Source: Promethearchaeati archaeon (GTDB lineage Archaea > Asgardarchaeota > Njordarchaeia > Njordarchaeales > Njordarchaeaceae). From it: a stretch of 32,542 nucleotides of DNA. The notes under the pieces are model-generated. The model did not search any database. It was not told the DNA's origin and saw only the letters and a list, made by a program, of their open reading frames with translations. Shown in pieces: positions 28,453-32,542 of the stretch. The first letter of the stretch is position 1. Each line of letters opens with the position of its first letter. Location of the stretch: contig JALWRR010000005.1 of assembly GCA_026993975.1 (NCBI GenBank), positions 1-32,542 of the forward strand. The letters run 5' to 3'. Both the position numbers and the translations under genes were made by a program.

Positions 28453-28521
28453 GGCTTCGGGTATTTTCCCGCATACTATCTATATACATATAATAGAGAA
28501 GAGAATTATGGGTGATTATAA

Positions 28522-28857
28522 ATGGGAATAATAAGAATCAGAGCGATTGGAAAGGAATTAAAAGCAATTAAGTATGATTCAAGTGATGATGTGGACAAGG
28601 TAATTGACTACGCATCGTTCATAATAACTAATGCTTCATACACACTGTTCAATGGCGAATGCATAGTACGTATTAACGGCAAAGAAGTTGCTAGTGAAGA
28701 TGAGTTAAGATCCTCAATAAGGAGATACATCAGGGATAATGAAGACATTCTTGTTGAGATCCAGGCAATGCGAAGAGAGATAGTGAGCAAGAGATTACCA
28801 AGCGAGATCGTTTTGCATGCAACAAGTATAACACCGCCTGCTATGATTCAGAGATAG
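28522..28857 (+). CDS. Conserved-looking small protein, unknown function
   Basis: Complete 111-aa ORF with an upstream TATA-like element and plausible codon usage. No recognised motif. Confidence 0.6.
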   Translation: MGIIRIRAIGKELKAIKYDSSDDVDKVIDYASFIITNASYTLFNGECIVRINGKEVASEDELRSSIRRYIRDNEDILVEIQAMRREIVSKRLPSEIVLHATSITPPAMIQR

Positions 28858-28897
28858 TTCTTTATAAACATTAAATAATTTTTATTATTCAATTTAA

Positions 28898-30424
28898 TTG
28901 AGGATGAATATAGAGTTGAGTAAGCTTTCTTCTCGTCTAGGGACTAATTCTCTGGACAGATCTTTATTTTTCCTTAAACTAGACGCGATTTTTAGTCAGT
29001 CAATGGGGCTGTTAATAAGCAGTATCTTTATAACTCCTTTATTACTTTCGCATGGAGCTGCATTACTTTTCATAGGTTTCTTCTCAGTAATCATATATTT
29101 ATCCAGTTTAGCTCAATTATTATCCCTGCAACTCTTATATAAATTCAATAAACCTAAAACCATATGCGTGCTATCCAGTTTACTTGCTCGTCTAACTCTA
29201 TTGTCACTCGGTTTACTGCTAGTAATATATATGTCTCTTTCACCAGTATTCATCCTAACAACTTTTCTCTTATTTTACGTATTATCAAACATCTCGTCTA
29301 TGGCTTTTAGTTACTGGATGTATTATCTAGTACCGAGTGATATCAGGGGGAGATTCTTTGCTTCTAGAATGAGGATAGCTTTAATAGTGGCTAATATGGT
29401 AGCATTAAGCTTGACACTATACCTTCAGTTTATACCCGTGAACAATAGCTTGCAGTTATATAACTATTTCCCGTTAATCTCAAGCATTATTGGTCTATTC
29501 GGATTGTTTTTCCTTTATCGAGTTGATAATGTTAAATCTGCTAATATAGCGAGGTTATCTCTCCGCACAGTTAGAAACCTACTAAAGATAAGCACGATGA
29601 GAAGGCATACTAGATCCATTTTTCTCTTATACTTCGCTATAAGTGCGGTTTTACCATTCTACACATACTACTTATTGGTGAGGTTAGGGCTAGATATGTT
29701 ATCCATAGTAGCTCTCAACACTTTATCTCAGATCCTCTTGATACTGTTCGTAAAGGAGTGGGGTAATCTAATAGATCGCTTCGGAGTTAAACCGGTTCTA
29801 AGATTGAATGCTTATCTATACATATTGACTTTCTTGATTTGGCCGTTCACAACGCTACCAGGTAGGTATTTTCTCAGTATTCCCCTTTTAATAATCATTT
29901 TCTCACTGATAGGTGTGACAACGGGAGGATTAAATCTATCAGCAAACTTAATATCATACAAATTGCTAAGGAAAGAGGATTCAGCATACGGAATAATGGT
30001 GAATAACGTATTTATATCCTTGGGAAGCTTATTAGGCTCTATATTTGGAACCATCCTATCAGAACCATTAAGCTATATGGAGCTCAGCTTAGTTTTCACG
30101 ATAAAACTACAGAAGGTGAATCACTACTTTTTAATAGATATATCTGGACTAGACTTCTTATTCATAATAGCAGCTATAATTGGGTTTATTTCCCTAAAAC
30201 AATTCAGGAGATATAGAGTTATTGATGAGGAGGATGAGGAGAAAAAATACGTAGAGTTAATAGTTGGGTTAAGGAGGTACATAAATAATTATAGGGGTCT
30301 CGTCACGGTGTTAATTGAGAATGGCGTTAAGAGAATAGAGAGAACAATCTATAGCGCGAGAAAAATAAGAATAAATGAAAAATCAAGAAATAGAGGGAGC
30401 CTAAGAAATGATTTATGGAAATAG
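28898..30424 (+). CDS. MFS-like transporter
   Basis: 508 aa, about 12 hydrophobic helices. SSMAFSYWMYYLVPSDIRGRFFASRMRIALIVANMVALSL and WGNLIDRFGVKPVLRLNAYLYILTFLIWPF are typical of MFS loop motifs. The ORF opens with ATG (MRMNIEL) and has a charged C-terminal tail. Confidence 0.75.
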   Translation: MRMNIELSKLSSRLGTNSLDRSLFFLKLDAIFSQSMGLLISSIFITPLLLSHGAALLFIGFFSVIIYLSSLAQLLSLQLLYKFNKPKTICVLSSLLARLTLLSLGLLLVIYMSLSPVFILTTFLLFYVLSNISSMAFSYWMYYLVPSDIRGRFFASRMRIALIVANMVALSLTLYLQFIPVNNSLQLYNYFPLISSIIGLFGLFFLYRVDNVKSANIARLSLRTVRNLLKISTMRRHTRSIFLLYFAISAVLPFYTYYLLVRLGLDMLSIVALNTLSQILLILFVKEWGNLIDRFGVKPVLRLNAYLYILTFLIWPFTTLPGRYFLSIPLLIIIFSLIGVTTGGLNLSANLISYKLLRKEDSAYGIMVNNVFISLGSLLGSIFGTILSEPLSYMELSLVFTIKLQKVNHYFLIDISGLDFLFIIAAIIGFISLKQFRRYRVIDEEDEEKKYVELIVGLRRYINNYRGLVTVLIENGVKRIERTIYSARKIRINEKSRNRGSLRNDLWK

Positions 30425-32506
30425 AGCTAGCATCGCTATTAAAGGAGCGAAAGTTGACGCGATAAGAGACATTACCGTTATCATAGTATTTAGAGTTGGA
30501 CCAGCAGTATCCTTAAATGGATCACCAACAGTATCTCCAACAACAGCAGCTTTATGAGCTTCAGACCCCTTACCACCGAAATGACCATCCTCAATATATT
30601 TCTTCGCATTATCCCATGAACCACCAGAATTAGCCATGAATAACGCGAAAATAAAACCAGTAGCTATGCTCCCAGCTAAAAACGAAGCTAACGCTCTCAC
30701 TCCCAATAAGATGCCGACAATTATAGGTGCAATAGTAGCGGTTATTCCTGGAACAATTAATTCTTTTAACGCACCTTTCTCAGCTATTGATACACATCTA
30801 GCGTAATCCGGCTTCTCAGTACCCTTAATAATGCCAGGTCGCTCTCTAATCTGCGCTCTAATATCTTCTATCATTAACTCAGTATTTCTACTAACTGCAA
30901 GAATTAACATAGCTGAGATAATAGGTGGCATAGCAGCACCAATAAGTAATCCAGAAACAACGTTAGGGCTAACTAGATTAAGCACTCTACCAGGATAAAC
31001 AGATACCTGCTTATTAACCTCATTAATAGTATTAACTAGTAACTGGAGATTAACGATCTCTGCGTAAGCAGCGAATAGAGCTATAACAGTTAATGCTGCA
31101 GCTCCTATTGCGAAACCCTTAGTTATAGCCTTAGCAGTGTTACCAGCTGCATCTAATCTATCAAGCAAACTAATTACATCTTCTTTTAAACCAGCTTGCT
31201 CGGCTATCCCTTTAGCGTTATCAGCTATGGGTCCATAAGCATCAGCTGAAACAATCGTGCCAACAATACCAAGCATACCTATTGCTGATATAGCTATTCC
31301 ATAGATTGGGTATAATCCAAAGTAAACCGAGATGTACCATGCGACAAGCATTGCTATTGACACACCTATCACTCCAGGAATTATGCTCATTATCCCGTAA
31401 GAGAAACCCATCAATATATTAACAGCTGTTCCAGTGACTGATGCTTCAGCAACTTTTTGTGTTGGCTTACGATCGATAGAAGTATAATAATCAGTTGTGT
31501 AACCCATTACTGCTCCAGCCAGCAATCCCGCTACAGTAGACCAGAATATAGCTGGATTAGCATTAAACCATTGAACAAATGCATATAGGATTATTATGTA
31601 CGTCACAACAGCTATTAGTGTAATCCTATTTAATGATGCTCCAGGGTCTTCATGCGCATGAATCTTAACCCAGGATAAACCGATAAGAGTAGCAATTATT
31701 CCACCAGCGGCAATCACGATTGGGAAATAGATATATATGGAGGGTAACCCAAAGTTATGGAACATCTCGTATCCAATAACCATCGCTGCTATAATGCTTG
31801 CTACATAAGAGTCATATAGATCCGAGGCCATTCCAGCAACATCACCAACATTATCCCCAACATTATCAGCTATAACTGCGGGGTTCCTAGGGTCATCCTC
31901 AGGTAGTTCTAGCTCGACTTTACCAACTAAATCAGCTGCAATATCAGCGGTCTTAGTATAGATTCCGCCTCCAGCCTTAGTGAATAAAGCGACAGAGCTA
32001 GCTCCTAAGCTGAATCCAAGTAGAACTTGGAAGTCATTAAATACCCAGTAGAATAAGGTTATACCGGCGAGAGCAGATCCAACAACCATTAATCCCATCA
32101 CTGTTCCCCCAAGGTAAGCAATGAGAAATGCTTTTCTTATTCCTTCTTTTAAAGCAGAATACGTTGTTCTTACATTTGCTCTCACTGCAACTTCCATCCC
32201 AATAACTCCAGCTAGCATCGAGAAAATCGCTCCAAAAATATAGGATGCTGCGACATATACATTGAAAGCTAGAAAGAGAACTATAGCCATCACAGCGACA
32301 AAGAGTAGTAGATAGACATCCTGTGTTTTAAGAAACGCTCTTGCACCTTCATGTATAGCGTGAGCGATCTCTCTCATCCTCTCTGTTCCAGCTTCAGCCT
32401 TGCTCACAAAATAACCGATTACTAATGCAACTAAAATGGCTAGGATGCTTGTCACGAACCCCAATATGATCCAGAGCATGTCAAAACCTCCTATAAAAAT
32501 GAACAT
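30413..32506 (-). CDS. hppA: Membrane-bound ion-translocating pyrophosphatase (paralog 2)
   Basis: AADLVGKVELELPEDDPRNPAVIADNVGDNVGDVAGMASDLYDSY, DAYGPIADNAKGIAE, GNTAKAITKGFAIGAAAL, NSGGSWDNAKKYIE and GDTVGDPFKDTAGPTLN. Confidence 0.95.
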   Translation of the reverse strand: MFIFIGGFDMLWIILGFVTSILAILVALVIGYFVSKAEAGTERMREIAHAIHEGARAFLKTQDVYLLLFVAVMAIVLFLAFNVYVAASYIFGAIFSMLAGVIGMEVAVRANVRTTYSALKEGIRKAFLIAYLGGTVMGLMVVGSALAGITLFYWVFNDFQVLLGFSLGASSVALFTKAGGGIYTKTADIAADLVGKVELELPEDDPRNPAVIADNVGDNVGDVAGMASDLYDSYVASIIAAMVIGYEMFHNFGLPSIYIYFPIVIAAGGIIATLIGLSWVKIHAHEDPGASLNRITLIAVVTYIIILYAFVQWFNANPAIFWSTVAGLLAGAVMGYTTDYYTSIDRKPTQKVAEASVTGTAVNILMGFSYGIMSIIPGVIGVSIAMLVAWYISVYFGLYPIYGIAISAIGMLGIVGTIVSADAYGPIADNAKGIAEQAGLKEDVISLLDRLDAAGNTAKAITKGFAIGAAALTVIALFAAYAEIVNLQLLVNTINEVNKQVSVYPGRVLNLVSPNVVSGLLIGAAMPPIISAMLILAVSRNTELMIEDIRAQIRERPGIIKGTEKPDYARCVSIAEKGALKELIVPGITATIAPIIVGILLGVRALASFLAGSIATGFIFALFMANSGGSWDNAKKYIEDGHFGGKGSEAHKAAVVGDTVGDPFKDTAGPTLNTMITVMSLIASTFAPLIAMLALFP

Positions 32507-32542
32507 CCAACTTAGAAGTCTTAATGGGAAATTGGTTATGGT

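Noticed and set aside
1-32542. CRISPR arrays, tRNA/rRNA genes, transposases or integrases
   Set aside because: Reading intergenic regions showed no regularly spaced repeats, cloverleaf motifs or transposase-like ORFs; a tRNAscan/CRISPR search would be definitive.

Overview
The window is ordinary-density archaeal chromosome, AT-rich with AGA/AGG/ATA-heavy codon usage. The gene content suggests a thermophilic Thermoproteota/Crenarchaeota-like organism, but the taxon is inference only. About 29 genes are supportable. They include the 5' part of an NreA-like DNA-repair gene cut by the left edge (absent from the ORF track), a 1673-aa multi-domain surface protein next to an MJ1477/GH114-like protein, and a HEPN/MNT (HepT/MntA-type) toxin-antitoxin pair. 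There is a GT4 glycosyltransferase, an overlapping Kef-antiporter/OB-fold/GDPD/membrane-protein operon, and a GlpA-like plus HcnB/GlpB-like FAD oxidoreductase pair. A 7TM protein with a possible Roadblock/longin-like tail lies beside an Hjc-type resolvase with an extra C-terminal domain. Two divergent membrane pyrophosphatases are present. A sulfur-trafficking operon (DsrE-TusA-SQR-like-DUF1641) is divergent from a ~12-TM, His-motif membrane protein split by an apparent 1-nt frameshift. The rest includes an APH-like kinase, an Lrp regulator, a MobA-like nucleotidyltransferase, a cupin phosphoglucose isomerase, a FetAB-like ABC transporter and an MFS protein. I saw no rRNA, tRNA, CRISPR array or transposase. 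The best candidates for follow-up are the sulfur operon with the frameshifted His-rich membrane protein, and the 7TM-Roadblock/longin-like protein. All family calls come from motif recognition, not database searches.
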